Under the pieces are notes generated by a model. The model made no database searches, was not told the origin of the DNA, and saw only the letters and a program-made list of their open reading frames with translations. The position numbers were made by a program, and so were the translations under genes. This document shows positions 35,864 through 51,141 of a DNA stretch of 64,000 bases, one piece after another. Source of the DNA: Labia minor (lineage: Eukaryota; Arthropoda; Insecta; Dermaptera; Spongiphoridae); assembly GCA_963082975.1 (NCBI GenBank), contig OY720349.1, positions 48,155,962 to 48,219,961 of the forward strand, written 5' to 3'. Each line of letters begins with the position of its first letter. Position 1 is the stretch's first letter.

Positions 35864-38800
35864 CCGAAATAGTTTATGAATATATTATTATAAATTAATA
35901 TTAAAACAAAATAGTATATCAAAATAAGATCTTTAAATTCTCCTGATTTATTTATTTATTTATTTTTTTTAAATAAACAAATTTTAGACAAAATCGAGGA
36001 ATAAATTTAACTAAGTTGATTTATAAATAACAAATGACCAGATTTTTGCACCCCTTATAGTCAAAAATGTTCTCGAATTTTGTTTTTGTATTTTTTGTCA
36101 GTAAATTGTCGTTTGAGCACATAAATTTCCAGATTTCTTACTCGCACTCATCGTAACTGTGTAGATCGTTTATTGTACTCGTGCCTTCTTTTTTATAGGT
36201 GCCAATAGTTTGTGTGGAATAGTAGCCAAAATTATGCAAGGTCTGGATCCTAAGTTTGTATTTTATTTTTCTGTTCGTCTGATGATTAACTTTCTTATTC
36301 GTTTTATGTTTAGCATGTAGTAGTTATTAAAAAAGTTCATCTTATCCCAATGAGTCAATGTCCTAAAACTAACTTATCGTTTTTTTTATTTGTATTTAAA
36401 ACTTATTTTTAGAGAAAATAATTGTTTTTGCATGAGTTTTTTGTTAATTTTAATTTTAAGAGAGCATGTAATTAGATTAATTATTATAATATAATATATA
36501 TAAAATAAATATATATATTGTTTCTATACAATTTTTAAGACGGTAAATATTTTCAATATTGACTCAATATTTTCTTTAAATTCATTGGAGAATAATTATA
36601 TTTTTTAGGTGGAAATCATTTATCAAGTCCAATTTCAAAGCTTCCAAAAGGTTTGGTTCACCTGAACCTCTCCCATTGTGGATTAAGTAGCAAAGGGGTC
36701 AATCAGCTTGCCCATGCTCTTTCTTTAAATAAACAAATGCCAAGTTCTCTCTCGTATCTCAACCTCAGTGGAAACAATCTCAAAGAAGAAATTAATGTAA
36801 GCTGATATCAATCTGAGAATAAATTCCTTTATCTATATTGTCATTTTTTTTAGAATTTGTGCAATTTCCTTGCTCAACCCAATACGATTACTCATTTAGA
36901 TATCTCTGGAACAGATACCACACTTGAATCGGTAAGATTAATAAATAAATCTAATAAATTAAATTTTATTACCAAGAAAAAAAAATATAAATATTTATTA
37001 ACATCTTTAGATCTTTGGTGCCCTACTCCGTGGATGTGCTACTAATCTAGTTCATTTAAATGTTTCAAGAAACAATTTTTGTACTAAAAAGAGTAAAGAA
37101 GTTCCACCGTCATTTAAACAATTTTTCACTAGCACACTTAGTCTCAAACATCTTAACATCTCCTCTTGTAAATTACCCTTAGAAGCGCTCAAGTAAGTAA
37201 TTAGAAAATATATACACGTTTTAAATTCTTTTTTTTATTTATTCCAATTTTTATAACGATTTCAGAAATCTTTTACTTGGATTAGCATGCAATGAATCAA
37301 CTGCTGAAATGTCTCTCGACTTATCTTGCAATAATTTAGGTGCCCAAGGAGCTCATGTGCTAGAATCTTGTGTTCATGGTGTACGCTGCATTTCAAGCTT
37401 AGACATAAGCGATAATAGTAATTAATTAAAATTTTCTATCAAAATTAAATAAAATAAAATAATAAATTTTATTACACTAAATCTATCTATTTTTTAGATA
37501 TGGATGTTGAGCTTGCATCAGTTATTACCGCGATAAGTAAAAATAAATCACTTAAGCATTTAACAATGAACAGAAATCTATTAAATATGAAAACAAAAAA
37601 TATTGGAACTGTTATGGATGCTCTAGTTCAAATGATCCAAGAGGAAGATTGTGTACTAGAAACGCTAAATATCCCTGATTCCAAACTCAAAACAGACTTA
37701 TATAATTTGATGAATGCTCTTGGAAGTAACCATTGTTTACAAACAATAGACATTAGGTATATATATATCTTTGTAAACTCTTTGTTAATATGTATATAAT
37801 TTCTTTATTTTATAACATATAATTAAAACCAATAAAATTGAATAGTATACAATATGTCTTTTGTTATTTGTAGCTTTAATATATTTAATAATTGATTTAA
37901 AATCAAATATTTGTTTTGTTAAATTTAAAATTTAGATAATATATACATTTTTCTTTCTATTATTTGATTACAATTAATTTATTCTTTCAGTGGTAATTTA
38001 ATGGGTGACACCGGTGCTCGACTTCTAGCCAAAGCACTTCAAATAAATTCACGTCTTCGTACAATTCATTACGATCGAAATAATATTTCACTACAAGGTT
38101 ATGCTGACCTAGCTTATGCATTAGAAAGGTATTTTATTTTCAACGAGAAAATTAAAATTTTAGAAAATATAGACATTAATTCGGAAATTTATAAATTTGA
38201 TTTGATTATAAAATAAAAATGTTCATTCTTTCTATTCTAAGTTAAATATAAATTGTGTTTACAGTAATTTTACTGTGCGTTATATGCCAGTCCCTGTTCA
38301 CGATCTTGTTCCCTGTATGAAAATATCTGCTGAACGAACTGACACTCTTATGCGACGAATTCAAGATCTTCTTCACAGAAATGTATCTCCAAAGAAATAT
38401 AGTAATGGCCAGGCTTTCCGATTACAACAAGTAATTTGATTTAATCTGTAAAAAAAATATAAATTATAAAAAATAATTTTATAATTAAAAATATATATTC
38501 TCAGGATTTCTTGCTTAGTTCGACTCAACAAATGGTTGATCGATTAAGAGGCCAAACTCAAGACACAATACGAACCCTCGCACAACAATCTACCGATAAT
38601 AATAATGAAATCAATTTGGCTACTGGACTTGTCCAAGATGCAGATAATTCAAAACAGGTTTATTAATATTTAAACATCATCCTGTTATAATAGAGCTAAT
38701 AATTTACAACTATTTTTAGTTATTACCAAGATTACATGAATTAGTACAGCGAAGGGAAGAAGCAGGGAATCCTATTGATAATAAACTTAAACAAGTCTCT

Positions 38801-41800
38801 GAAGAGTTACATACCGTTATAGTGAATTATTTACAAGTAAATAAAAATATAAAATAATTTTATAAGATATATAAAATATATTTATTTAATTTGTTCATTA
38901 CTAGGATACTCTTGAGGGAATGTTAAAGTGCGCTGAAGATCAATGTCCTCATGTTCTTGCAGAGGCAAATATACAAGAGGATATTAGACATAATTGTAGA
39001 GAAAAAAGTCAAGTATCACCAGAATTTGTTCAAACATGTGTTTTAGAACAGGCAGGAACTGATATTATGAATAAAGTCAAGTAAGTATTCTGATTGTTTA
39101 CGATGATTTTAATCTTTTAAAATCTTTAGTAAGATTATTATCCTCAAAATTATTTAATCCATTGCATATTTTATTAATTTCTTCATTTTTTCTATTACAT
39201 TTTCTCTATATTCTTATATTTAAATTAAATATATAATTCACGCATATTAATCCTATGAAAAAATGAAAAAATTTCCAAATATATCATCTATTTTTTATAT
39301 TTTAGTGAATTAAATTTGGCCATGGCTGCTCATGTAAGCAATCGGATTACTGATGAAGTCATCGAATCCCTTTCTCGGAGTTATAAAGCACTGGTATTCT
39401 TACTTGTCCGTTTCATTTTACGCTTTTTTCTTCCTAATCCTTGCAGGGAGTCAGGCCGCTTCAATTCGCTTCTAATTAATTCTAATTTTTTTTCTTATTT
39501 CTTATTTTATCTTAGAATTAATAACCTTTTTATCTATTTTAATTTAATATAATCCCAAAGCTTGAATAGAGATATATTTACAATACTATTTAAGTAGAAT
39601 AGAATAGTTTATTTATTATTAGAAAATAGAAATTATAGCAATTTTAATTTATAGCTTAGTATTAATTTAAAAAAAAAATGATATTTCTTTTTTCTTTTCT
39701 GGGCTTCAGTAGTTAAATGGTGGCATTTAAATATGTTTTTTTAAAAAATAAAACTTATTTTAAAATTGAATAATAAACATAAAAAATGGCATACTTCAAT
39801 AACTTTCACTAAAAAGAAATGAATTAATACTTTCAGACTAGTAATTATAGAAAATTTATATTTGAAATAAAAAAAGAATAAATCTACTCCACTAAAATTT
39901 TCTCGAAAAATATCTATAAAAATTGTATCTATTTTGCTTTTTTAAAAATTAATGAATTAGACATTGAAGTTATTGAAGAGTAGAATCCATTTTTGAATGG
40001 TTTATTTGGTGTGCGAGATACGGCCAGACTCTCTCCACACTTTATTTAAGAAATTTTAAATGATGGGGAGAATCCGGATATTCAGATGGGTGACACTTCT
40101 GGTGGCAAGAAGAGATCTTCGACTCCCGATGTTCTACGATCCCGCTCTCGAGTGAGTTCTGATTCTTCACAGTGCAACGAGAGCTGCTACTCGACGGCTG
40201 ATACTATCAGCCAGCAGTCGGATCATTCCCCTATGGTAAGCATTTCTGTAAGAGTTTATATGGAAAATTTCCAAATTATTAAATAATTCTGGCCATAATT
40301 AATAGTTCACAACTACCTAATCTAAAATTTAATAAGTTCATTCAAATATGTTTCATTTGAATAATCGTTATGTATTAATTGAATTACCCAATAATCAATT
40401 AATTTTAAAATCAATATAAAATTTTAGATGGATAACATCTAGTATACAGTTTTAAAATTCATTATTAATATTGATTCACATAGATTGTGTATTATATATT
40501 ATTTTAATTTTTTCTCCAAATTCATTTCGGTTTCTCTCATTCCTTAAAAATGCCAATACTCTAGATTTTATCTTTGTAAAAATTCCCATATTTTATGATA
40601 CGCTTTCGCGATCATTCATTTTTTATCAAAGTGTCATAATAATTCTTGAACACATCATGCTTTGTGCTAATGGCGTTTTCGTCCTGCCCCTCTGCTTCCG
40701 CTATAAGAAATTGGAATACTTGAATCTTGTAAGTAATACAAAATTATTTGAACACGGAATGTTTAAAAAATGTGTGCACCTCTATTCTAATCTAGCATGA
40801 TATTGTATATAAGTAAAAATCAAATATTGACAAAGCATGTAAATAGATAATGTTATGTACATACTATACATAATCTGAATTGAAAAAATGAATATTTTAA
40901 ATCATATAAATAAATAAATTACTTTAAATACATCAACTTTAAAATATAATAACATTAAAAAAATATGTATTGTTCTAAGTAATGACTTAATATCTTAATT
41001 GTTATGTTATGCTTTTGTAATAAACATACGTTTATTGTTTCCTATAAAGAATAACATCGAAATTATTCCATTAGGCTACACCTCATCTTTCAACCAAGCG
41101 TAAGAGTTTACATGGAAGAAAGCTGAGACCTAAATCAGTTGTAGATTCTGTTGAAGGTCTCTCAGCAGATGATATACCTGACCTTTTACCAAACTTACCA
41201 AAATCTGCGGAAGGTAAAATCCTTTTAAAAATTATTCATTAAAAAGACATTTATTAAGATTAATTATTTTTATAGAATCTTTAGATTCAGTAGCTGAACT
41301 TCCTACTTCAGTTGGTCAACAACTCCAGCATTTAGTAAAAGGAAGGCCAAGAAGAGCAAAGACCAGAGCACCTACAAGACCAATGCTTAGACCTGAGACT
41401 GGGGCAGGAACTGCCGATTTAGGGGAAGGACTTGATACATTTTTTCGGCCTGGTTCGGCTACTCCAACTGCAACCCCATTGGTTTCGCCAACATCTGATG
41501 ACAGGTTTAAAATTTATATTCATAATTAATTATCACTTTTGATTCTAATATTTATTTTTCTTTGCTTAGCAGTCATACATTTCCGTCTGATGGAAGCCCT
41601 AACCATACACCTGACTTATCTGAGTATAAATCAGCTACTAGCAGTGGCTCCGAAACACCCAAAGCCTCAACTAAACTTGGAAGAAGGTAAGTTTATTTTA
41701 AATTATTTATTTAAATAAATATATTTTCATTCCATTGATTTTTAATTTTTCAGCTCTCCTCTAATGAAAGGTTTTTTGGATCCTACTCCGCGATCTCGTT

Positions 41801-44800
41801 CTATTGATAATTTAGAAAAATTTTCTCCGTTAATTGGTAGAAGATCTCAGGGAGACTCTCCTTTGGCTAGAAGAGATATGACTGATTCAGGTATTTATAA
41901 TTTAAAAAAATTACTTTTTCAAAAATAAATAAAAAATTATGGCAACGTTGGAAATAAAATTCAACAAATATTTATTTACAATTGTTTTAGGAAATGACTT
42001 ATCTAGGGAAGATAGTAGTGCAAGTATTAATCAAGATACACCAAAGAATAGAAGTTCAGTGGTTTTTGGGAAAAAAGTAAGTTAATTCATTTTAATTTGT
42101 AAATTTTTTTAGCTTATTTAATTTATATAAATAATATATATTTAATGGCCCTTTCAAAATTTGTTTCTATTTTCTAATAGACTTAAACAAATAAATAAAC
42201 TTTGTTTTAAATAAGATATCTCTTAAACTATTCAAAAATTTATTTTAAATGAAAATTCTTTTTTCATTTTAATTTTTTAAGTACATTTTGAAATATTTTT
42301 ATTTTTAAAGGATGGTGATTCATCTGACCGCGAACGCTCCAGTTCTATAACGCTTCGATCACCAACGAATGGGTATTCTTCGGGATCAGTGCCTCCAAAA
42401 TCTCCATTACCAAAAGGAGCTGCTTCTGCATCAGCTGGTAGTAAATCAAAGCCGCCACCAATTGCTCCAAAGCCTCGGCCTTGGTCCATGGCTGCTGCAG
42501 AACGAAAATCAGGTATAAAAAGTAAACTACAACTAACTAATTCATCTTTTTCTTGTATAACAAATTATTTTTCTTATTAATATTATTTTATTCTTCTTTC
42601 TTCATTAATATATAAGACTTCTTCAAAATCATATATGAATGAAATCTTAATAGCAAATTATAATAAAAAGTATAAATACATACAAAATAATATACAATTC
42701 AATTGATTAATTTACATATTTTAAAAATATATGGTTAAATTTTTTTTAAAGAATCTTAAATTATAACATTTTATATTTTAACAAAAAAAAATGATCCCTG
42801 ATAATGGACTATTATTTTTACTCTAAGTAAAATACAAATACAAACACATTTCTTAAAATACATTTTGGGCTTATCTATTAAAAATTTGTTGAATAAAATT
42901 CCTTAATATTAATGTCAGAATGGTTAAATTCTTTATTAACTATCATGATTGATATTAATATTTTTTCTGAAAAGGAAACTTTCATTTTAAATTTGAAGGT
43001 GAATTAGACTCTCTTGTTTTATCTTTATCAGGTCTTGAGCACATTCTAATATTTGATCGATACTGTAAGTAATCTTAGAAGCTTTTCGTTATTCATCAAA
43101 CTTGATTTCATGTATATTTGTTTAACATCATTTAACCATAATATATATCATTGTATATAGATAATCATCCATTTCATCACTTTTTAAAAGTTATAATTTT
43201 TATTTCAGTGATTTCAAGAATTAAATCTTATAAATGAATAAATATATATAAATATTTTTATTAATTGAGAGAGCGAAAATTATCCAATTAATTTAATTAA
43301 ATAATAAAGTTAAAAATTTTATATTTTTGCTCGTATATGATGAATTTTTTATCATTTAAACTACTTATTATTAAAAATAAAATAATAAGTATTATTATAA
43401 ATAATTAAAAGAAATATTTTTTTTCAATATAAAATAAAAAATATATGTATTATATATATTTATTCTCTTTTAGAACTATGTTTCAGTTCAAAAGCCGTTT
43501 ATCTCTCCTTCGTCCTATTCCTTATCAAAAATGATTTATTAAAACTTATTTTAATATACTAGGAACCAATTACTTATTACTTACTAAAATTATTTTATAT
43601 TATATTTTTTGTATTTAGAAATAAAAATGTATTTCTTGTAAACTAGTTAAATAAGTACGTGTTATTATTTTGCTAAATATAAAAGTAAAATCATTTATTT
43701 GCTTTGCTTTTTAAAATTAAATTTAAATAGAAATATAAAGTAACATAAACCAAATTATCTTAATAGATTATTGTTAAGAAATTAAATTTTTGATTTCACT
43801 TACTTCCTAGAAAAATAATTAAATTTGATCGTTTGAACATTTATCATAAAAATAAAATTTTTTTGCATTTATTAACTTAGTTTTTAATAACAAAACTTGA
43901 TTATATTAAATAAACTCCAGGAAATATATCTTAAAAAATAAACAATTAATTTTTAATTCTGTTAACTTTTTTCTTAGGTGACTTTGCCGGAGAAAGTAGT
44001 GCCACTCAAAATGAAACATCTTCAGGAGATTCAGAAGATAAGCGCTCTGTACGCGATATGGCAGCATCGATTAATAAACCTAGTGGCAGTCCCGCATCAG
44101 GTATTTTAACCAATAAACCCATTATTATTTTTTCTTTTTCTTTTTTACACTTATTTAATATTAAAAATAGTTAATTTAAATTATTATAAAATATCCTAAT
44201 TATTTCTAAATATAAATTTTCATTTTCATCTCTGATTGAATTTAATTCAATTTCAACATTTCTAATTCATGGGTTCAGTTGCGGGTCTTCTCAATCTATC
44301 CAATCTTAATCTCTTTGGATTATTGTTTAATTTTAATTTTCAAAAATTGTTAGTTTCAATTTTCTACTATTGTTTTATGTATTTTGTCTTGTGCTTAAAG
44401 ATACCTAGCTTTTTATTCATTATATAAATCAATAACTGTCTTATTTTTATATATACTAGTAAAATATATAGTTATTTTAAGTGATTCCCTTGAAAATTAT
44501 GTTTAGTGAAGAATGAATGAATAGTTACTAAGTTGTTTCCAAAATCCAAACCTCTGTAGTGTAGATGTAGATGAATGAACATACTATGCAATTTTTTCAC
44601 AATCTATTCTTTAATAGTTTTAAATATTTGTTGATAGTTATCTTTAGTGCTTATATTCATTTTCTGATTAAAATATTTATTTTATTTATTTATATTGTAT
44701 AGGATTATTTATATTATTTTTTTTATCTATTCCTTTTTGATTTACATTTCTGTAGATGTAGATGTTAATGTAAACTCAACTCCTAATTTACCTGCTAAAC

Positions 44801-45072
44801 CACTGAACGCTCGTATGTCACTCCAAGAAGTTCAGGTCAGTTGCATATGATTATTTAGATGGTTGATTTTTAATGAATTTTTATTGAGATATTCCTTAGT
44901 TTATCCTTTAGTTATCCTTAATTATATAAAAAAGTTTTTAAACAATTTTAAATAAAATTTTGATTATTTTTATTTTTAGGAACGTAGGCTGAAAGTAATG
45001 GAGCGTAGCCTGAAATCATCGCCTTTGGTTCCGCTCAAAGACGACAATGAAGACGACGTTGTGAATGTTTGA
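32431..45072 (+). CDS. CARMIL1: CARMIL, F-actin-uncapping LRR protein (complete, 31 exons)
   Basis: CARMIL removes capping protein from actin barbed ends at the leading edge. Exons: 32431-32467, 33097-33194, 33280-33330, 33397-33456, 34605-34735, 34809-34977, 35051-35124, 35212-35376, 35465-35559, 36199-36240, 36609-36796, 36854-36931, 37011-37192, 37266-37417, 37498-37756, 37991-38128, 38265-38430, 38505-38657, 38720-38836, 38905-39080, 39306-39393, 40086-40235, 41075-41213, 41276-41504, 41570-41686, 41754-41890, 41991-42076, 42311-42512, 43978-44100, 44756-44835, 44980-45072; about 1324 residues. A PH-like domain ([27 protein letters not shown]) is followed by leucine-rich repeats ([30 protein letters not shown]), a helical region, the capping-protein motif LxHxVxxRPRx6P at about 986-1002, a CSI-like EGLDTFF, and a proline tail [12 protein letters not shown]. 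The exon 10 donor (GTCTGG) is weak, and coding sequence may be missing between 39394 and 40085. The paralogue number is not resolvable. Confidence 0.93.
35838..35863. repeat. (AT)n microsatellite in a CARMIL intron
   Basis: About thirteen AT units in the 639-bp intron between exons at 35465-35559 and 36199-36240. Confidence 0.9.
42513..43977 (+). other. Long CARMIL intron, nothing recognised
   Basis: A 1.46-kb intron, the largest but one in the gene, separating the proline-rich exon from the exon starting [12 protein letters not shown]. It is AT-rich throughout, with no repeat end or exon I can recognise. Similar empty introns are at 39394-40085, 40236-41074 and 44101-44755. Confidence 0.6.
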
Positions 45073-48000
45073 ACAAATGTTTGCAAGAGCAATAAGTTCC
45101 TTTTTGAGATTTAATCCAGCGCATGGCATATATTAGATGATTAATTAATCATATTAATTTAGGTAAACAATTATATGAAAAAAATGATAAAATCAAATAA
45201 TATGATATTTCAAATATATCGTATAAAATGCACTTTTTAAATATTACGATTTAAAGCCAGTATTGGCTTTTATAAAATTCTTCCCCTTTTTTCTAAAGAG
45301 GTTTTAGAAGATAAACTTAAATTGGAATTCGATTCATAGAATCAATTTAACTTATTAATAATTTATTAATTTAAATTGAGGCTTGCTTGAATTTATTTCA
45401 AATGTGATTGTGAGCCAACTTGTGTTCATTGAGGATTGAATCAAGGAAACGCTCATTTAATTTAAAGATCCAACGCGACTTGGCAGTTGGTTTCTATCGA
45501 GATCTATATGCACATTTTGATTTAAATCTATATAATCATTCTTTTAATATAACTAAGTCATGTTATTTATAATATTTGTTGACGCCACTTTAAATTTATA
45601 ATTTATATTTATTATAATTTTATTATGTTAAAATGATCTGTTATCATAGTTTTTATTTTTTATATGCATGAAGATCTCTCAAATACGCTTAACTGTCAAG
45701 TCATTAAAGTTAATATCAAATTTTTGTCGGGTATATACACAGCTTAGATCTTTCGTCCAACGAACTCTTCCTTTTTTGTAACTCGCAGAAATGGATAGAT
45801 TGATTTTCGCATGTGTAGATAGATATCATCTAATATAGAACAATTAACAAGAACTTATAATGCGATGCACCTTATCAATATTTTTTAAATAAATTAATTA
45901 AAATTAACAATTTTTTGCTAGCAACTTTTAAAATTTTTGACAATCCAAAAAGTTTGTTCAAATAAAAAAAAATATTCCTTAACTATAAAAATGTATAATC
46001 TGGGTTGTTATTTGTTTAATATTTTAGAAATTTGAATTATTTGTCATAATTTCATAATTTATTACAGCATTTAAAAAAAAATGTCGATAATGTGAGTTAA
46101 CCACACAAAAACTCGTCCTGAAAAACAATTCAATGCATTTAAAAAGATATTAAAATAACATTTTCAAATATATTATTCCATATTAACATTTAAAAATAAG
46201 TTTTTAAGGAAGAATTAAGTTTTTATAATCATCCATTTCAAAAACTTAAATAAGATTTTACATTATAATTAATTATCAAAAAAATATGAAATATTTTTTA
46301 CATATAAACAATTTTAGTAATGTTATTTAAATATCTTTTTTTTATTATTAAATTTTTGTTCTTCCATAAGTTAATATTATCAACCCAATATTTTATAGAA
46401 AATATATTTTGTAGTAAATTTCTGTTTCCATTTGTCTTCGAGTTAACGATGCTTCTACATATTTTAATTCAATGGGATATTATCTCTGGATCTCTAGAAG
46501 TTAAAAAAAATAAATGTATTTATTAAAAAATTATTTAAAATCAATATCATTGATTTTAAATATATTTTTATATAATACAATTTAAATTATTTAAAATTTT
46601 TATATTTTCTCTTTCTTTTCAAATTTTAAAATAGTATTTTAAAAACGTATCACTATTTTACTTCCTATAAATATTTATATTATTTTTTGATGTTATATAT
46701 TTATATTTTATATATGTATTTTATCTAGATTGTGCAATTATTTTAATTTAAATTATTTCTTTTTATATATTTTATCTACTTATTCGTTATTTGATATATT
46801 TTGTTAAATAATCTTACACAATCGATTGTATATTAACATATTATTTATTATTTTCCTAATCCATTAATTCAATAATTCTTATGACAAGAAGATTTATATT
46901 TAATCAAATTTTAGGTAGAAATATAAATAATTTATAAATTAATAATTTGTAATAAATTATTTTTATCTTTAGAATTAAATTTAAAAAAAAAAACTCTTGC
47001 TCAAATGAAAATTAAAAAATTTTTTGCATTTATTTATTACATAAAACAAATGAAAAAATTTATATTTAAATAACTATGATAATTAAATAACCATTTCTAG
47101 ATTTAATCTTTATATATAATTATGATTATATTATTATAATTAAAAAAAGTTGAAAGTATTTTTTATTAGATGTGATAATACAAAACGAAAACGAAATTTT
47201 GTTAATTTTTATTTTTTTGATTTATTTATATTTTTTTCTTTATATAATTTAATTTTTATAAAGAAAATGTACTATAAATTTAGTTTTAACTAATTTTTCT
47301 TTTCTAACGCCAATTATAAACCCTTCCATTTAAATATATTATTTTTATTGTAAATATAAATATAAATTAGACTTTTGATTTAGAGAAATAATGAAAAATA
47401 TGAATATATGTAAAAATCAAAAAGAAAAATAAGAGTTAAGAAAAACTTAAGTTTATATTTATATATTCAAAGGTATATACTTTACCTATTTCTCCTTATC
47501 CATATCCATTAAAAAAATCCTATTTCAATTTTTTTTTTAATAATATGGATATAAGTGAAACAAACTTTGCCAATAGTTTAATATTGATATTCAATAATTA
47601 CATTAAAAACTAAATAATTATAAATTACTTATTAATTTTAATATCAAAATTGATTGTGAATTAAATTTAAATTATTCTTTTTTTTGTTTAATGGATTTAA
47701 GCATTCTAATGCATCTCTGAATTAGTTTGAAATGTTAAATTTATTAAAAATATGTTAGTTGTTTATTTCTATTAATTTAGTTAATAAAAAAATTGAATAT
47801 TATTTTTTTTTTTAATAAATATTGAATTAAATGAATGATCTAATATAGGGATATTTTAAAATAATAATCATAAAGGAAAATGAAATTATATAGGGGAAGG
47901 GGTAAAACAAATAAAATAATTATCTGGTTTCATAAGAAAATTTTATTGTTTAATATCAGCATAGACTAAATTAAATAATTCCTATATCTCTCAGAATCGC

Positions 48001-51000
48001 CTAAGCGCTATACTATTTCCGTTTTTTTGGTTCGAAATTTCCAAAGTAATTTTTCTTCAAGTGATATGTCGATCAGTACAGAAGAATTAAATAAAAATAA
48101 TTTTATTTAAATTAATTTTTATGGTATTATTTAAAAATGAATGAAATATCTTTTTTAGAAAAGAAAAAAATGATTTCAACTCCTTCCGGATACAGCGTCA
48201 CAGGAACCATCTGGCGACTAGTTTTATATCAAGGTCCATTCCTTAAATATTGTTTTTTTTTTCTTTATATATAAATTTATATTTTTATATATATATAATT
48301 GTATTTATATGTATATATTTTCAATATTTACAAATCATTTAACATAGTAACTTGGACTATTTTACAAAACTTACAAAATTAAGTCTATATATAGTCATAG
48401 ATTTATTTTATTTTAGCGATAGCAAAAAATGTTTTAAATTATATTCATAAATTTTGAAATTAAAATTAAATTCAAAAAGTTTAAAGGAATAAATATCATT
48501 AAAATTACTTTATTTTATATAAATTCAGTGAAAGAAATATAAAAAAATTCTTTGAACAATTCAATTATTTTTGGAATAATGATTAAAGAAAATCGTATTT
48601 ACAAAAAAGTGTAGGGACCTCATTTTTTTCTATGCATAAAATTGTACATATTATTTTTTATAGGCACCTCTGAAAAAAATATTTTTTATAGTATTTATAA
48701 TTATTGATTATTCTTTTATCATTATTCATTTCTATTTTTTATAAATTTGGATTTTTAATTTAAAATAGAAAAAAAAAATAATTAATTTTAATATTTTAAG
48801 AAATTATCATGTTTTAGAATAAATATATTTAATGTAATAATTGACGGGGGATAGAGATGATAACAAATATTCAACTTTATAAGAATATTTTAAATATTTC
48901 TTTCATCTTATTTATTTAAACAATTTAACATTCCAATATTTTCAAGATTGACCAAAAGACTAAGAAAGGTTTTTTTTATTATGATAAATTCATTTTTTTT
49001 TATTAATAAAAAGTTATTAAATTCTAAATTTTTTGAAATTTAATATTATTTATATTTGAGTAGAAAGATATAATATATATGTATATATAATATTTTTTAC
49101 AGATTTATCAAATTTAAATAGCTAGAAAAATTTTATCATCACATTTTTTTTATTGAATTTAAAAATATATTCAAAAGAATGAATTAAACGAATTATTAAA
49201 ATTTTTATTTGATTCAATATATTATATAATTTGTATTATTATTATCTCAAAATTTATATATAATTAGCTAGAAGAAAAATTTTAATTTAATATTTGTCAT
49301 TATTTGCGCCTTACTATTTTATATTATTTAATTTGCGATATGATTATTTTAGGTAATAATATGGAAATGAATCGATGACTTTTTAACCTTGGGTTGAGTC
49401 TTTTGGACATTCCTATTACAAAAAAAAAATAAATAAATAAAATATGTAAACTAGTTTATAAACTGTACAGTTGTGTTCTCTTTTATAGCTAAAACTTTGC
49501 AATCACGCCAAAACCCTGCATTTTATAGTACATTAAAAAGTATAGTAAAAAGTACACTTCGAGACTCACTTAAATGTGTCCTTTTAACAATGAACGTTTT
49601 AAAAATCCTTCATTTTTTTTTTGCAGTACAAAAAGAGTTTATATTAATTTTAATTTTTTTTTATTTATTCAAGTTGTAGCCTGGCCCCTTTCGGATTCTT
49701 CATCCTAATCAAATTTAATTTTTTTTCTAGCGAAAAATATAAAATTACTAATTTTTTAATCTTGATTTTAAAATAAATAAATAAATAATGAATTTAAAAA
49801 AAAAAAAATAAAAAATAAATTAAATTTGAAATAGATGAATAAAATTCAGCAAATATTTACAAAGATATTAAAGTTTTTCCAATTGTTTTTTTTGTTTATA
49901 TTTACTTACATGAATTATTATTTATATTTTGAGAATTATTAATTAGTATAATAATTTTTCAAATAAATAGTAATTATCAATCTTAAATAGATAATTAGAT
50001 GAAGAAAATATTAACCATACAAAATGAAATTTGGATATATTAATTTAAATATTTTTTTTTAAAGCAGCCCCCATCATTTTACAATTCATTTATTTTTATT
50101 TAAAAAATCTCTTCCTCCTTTATCTATTTCAATAATTATTATAACTATTTCATTTTAAATTTAAAATAATCTTTTTTACATCTAAAATTAGTGTATTTTT
50201 ATCTTAATGAGAAATGCAATTAATTATTTATTTATATATACAAAATGTTATTTATAAAAAGGTCTGTATGTATTTAACCACATAAGGTGGATGATCTTTA
50301 CATGAGATACATCCGGGGTTTAGGGGATGGGGGTGATATTGCTATAATTTCTTTAAAGCTCATCAGATGACTTATTTTTTCATTTAAAAGAAAGTCAATA
50401 AATGATCTAATCAACTCTTTTTTTTTTAAAATATCATATTTCCTCCCTGCTATTTGATCTACTAGGTAGATTTTTCCAATCTTCACAAGTTGTTATTAGA
50501 TAACTGGAAAAACTAAAGGCATTGCGCTTTTATCGACTCGTCTCACTTATTTTCTTATTTATTTAACCGAAGATTTTTTATTTAAAATTTTAAAATTATA
50601 AAAATTTCATCTTTCAATTTCATTATTCAATTCAATATTTTTTGAATGAGTGAAATTAAAACAATTTTATTTTAATATTGCTATTTTTTTATATTTATTA
50701 CAATTTAGAAATTGTTTTCTTGTTATATTTACATATGATAGGCAAAAAATAAAAAAATACTTTTTTGCCCTTTAAAAGCTTGTTTAATAATTCACTAATA
50801 TTATATTTATTTTGTGAATAAAGATGAAAAGGTAATATATAAAATTCATATAAAAAAATCTTCAGTTAAATGAAATATTCCCACACATTTGAAAGTTAAT
50901 TTATTTCAACAATCTTGTTATCGCAAATCGATTAAAGTATTTCTTCACATATAATAGCAAACACTCACACATACATTCAACTTATACGCGCAAAAACACT

Positions 51001-51141
51001 GAGCAGACAATTCTTGAAGAATTTTAGTAGAGGGAATTGGAAGATGAATGAAGTCATCTCCATCCACACTTGAGAGATTTACTCTTTTAAAAGGCATAGA
51101 AAGTTCCCTGGTCCGTTCTTCGTGGTGTCTTTTTAGTTTTG
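45073..51141. other. Intergenic desert between convergent CARMIL and minus-strand gene
   Basis: CARMIL ends at 45072 and the next gene, on the opposite strand, ends at 51142, so the two are convergent and both 3' UTRs lie here. The DNA is extremely AT-rich with many A and T runs. Short frames (46320-46526, 49473-49679, 50298-50486, 50945-51145) are low-complexity translations without domain features. No repeat with clear ends was recognised. Confidence 0.55.

Noticed and set aside
40471-40800. 109-codon plus-strand frame in a CARMIL intron
   Set aside because: It lies between two in-phase CARMIL exons, is hydrophobic AT-derived sequence and has no family resemblance.
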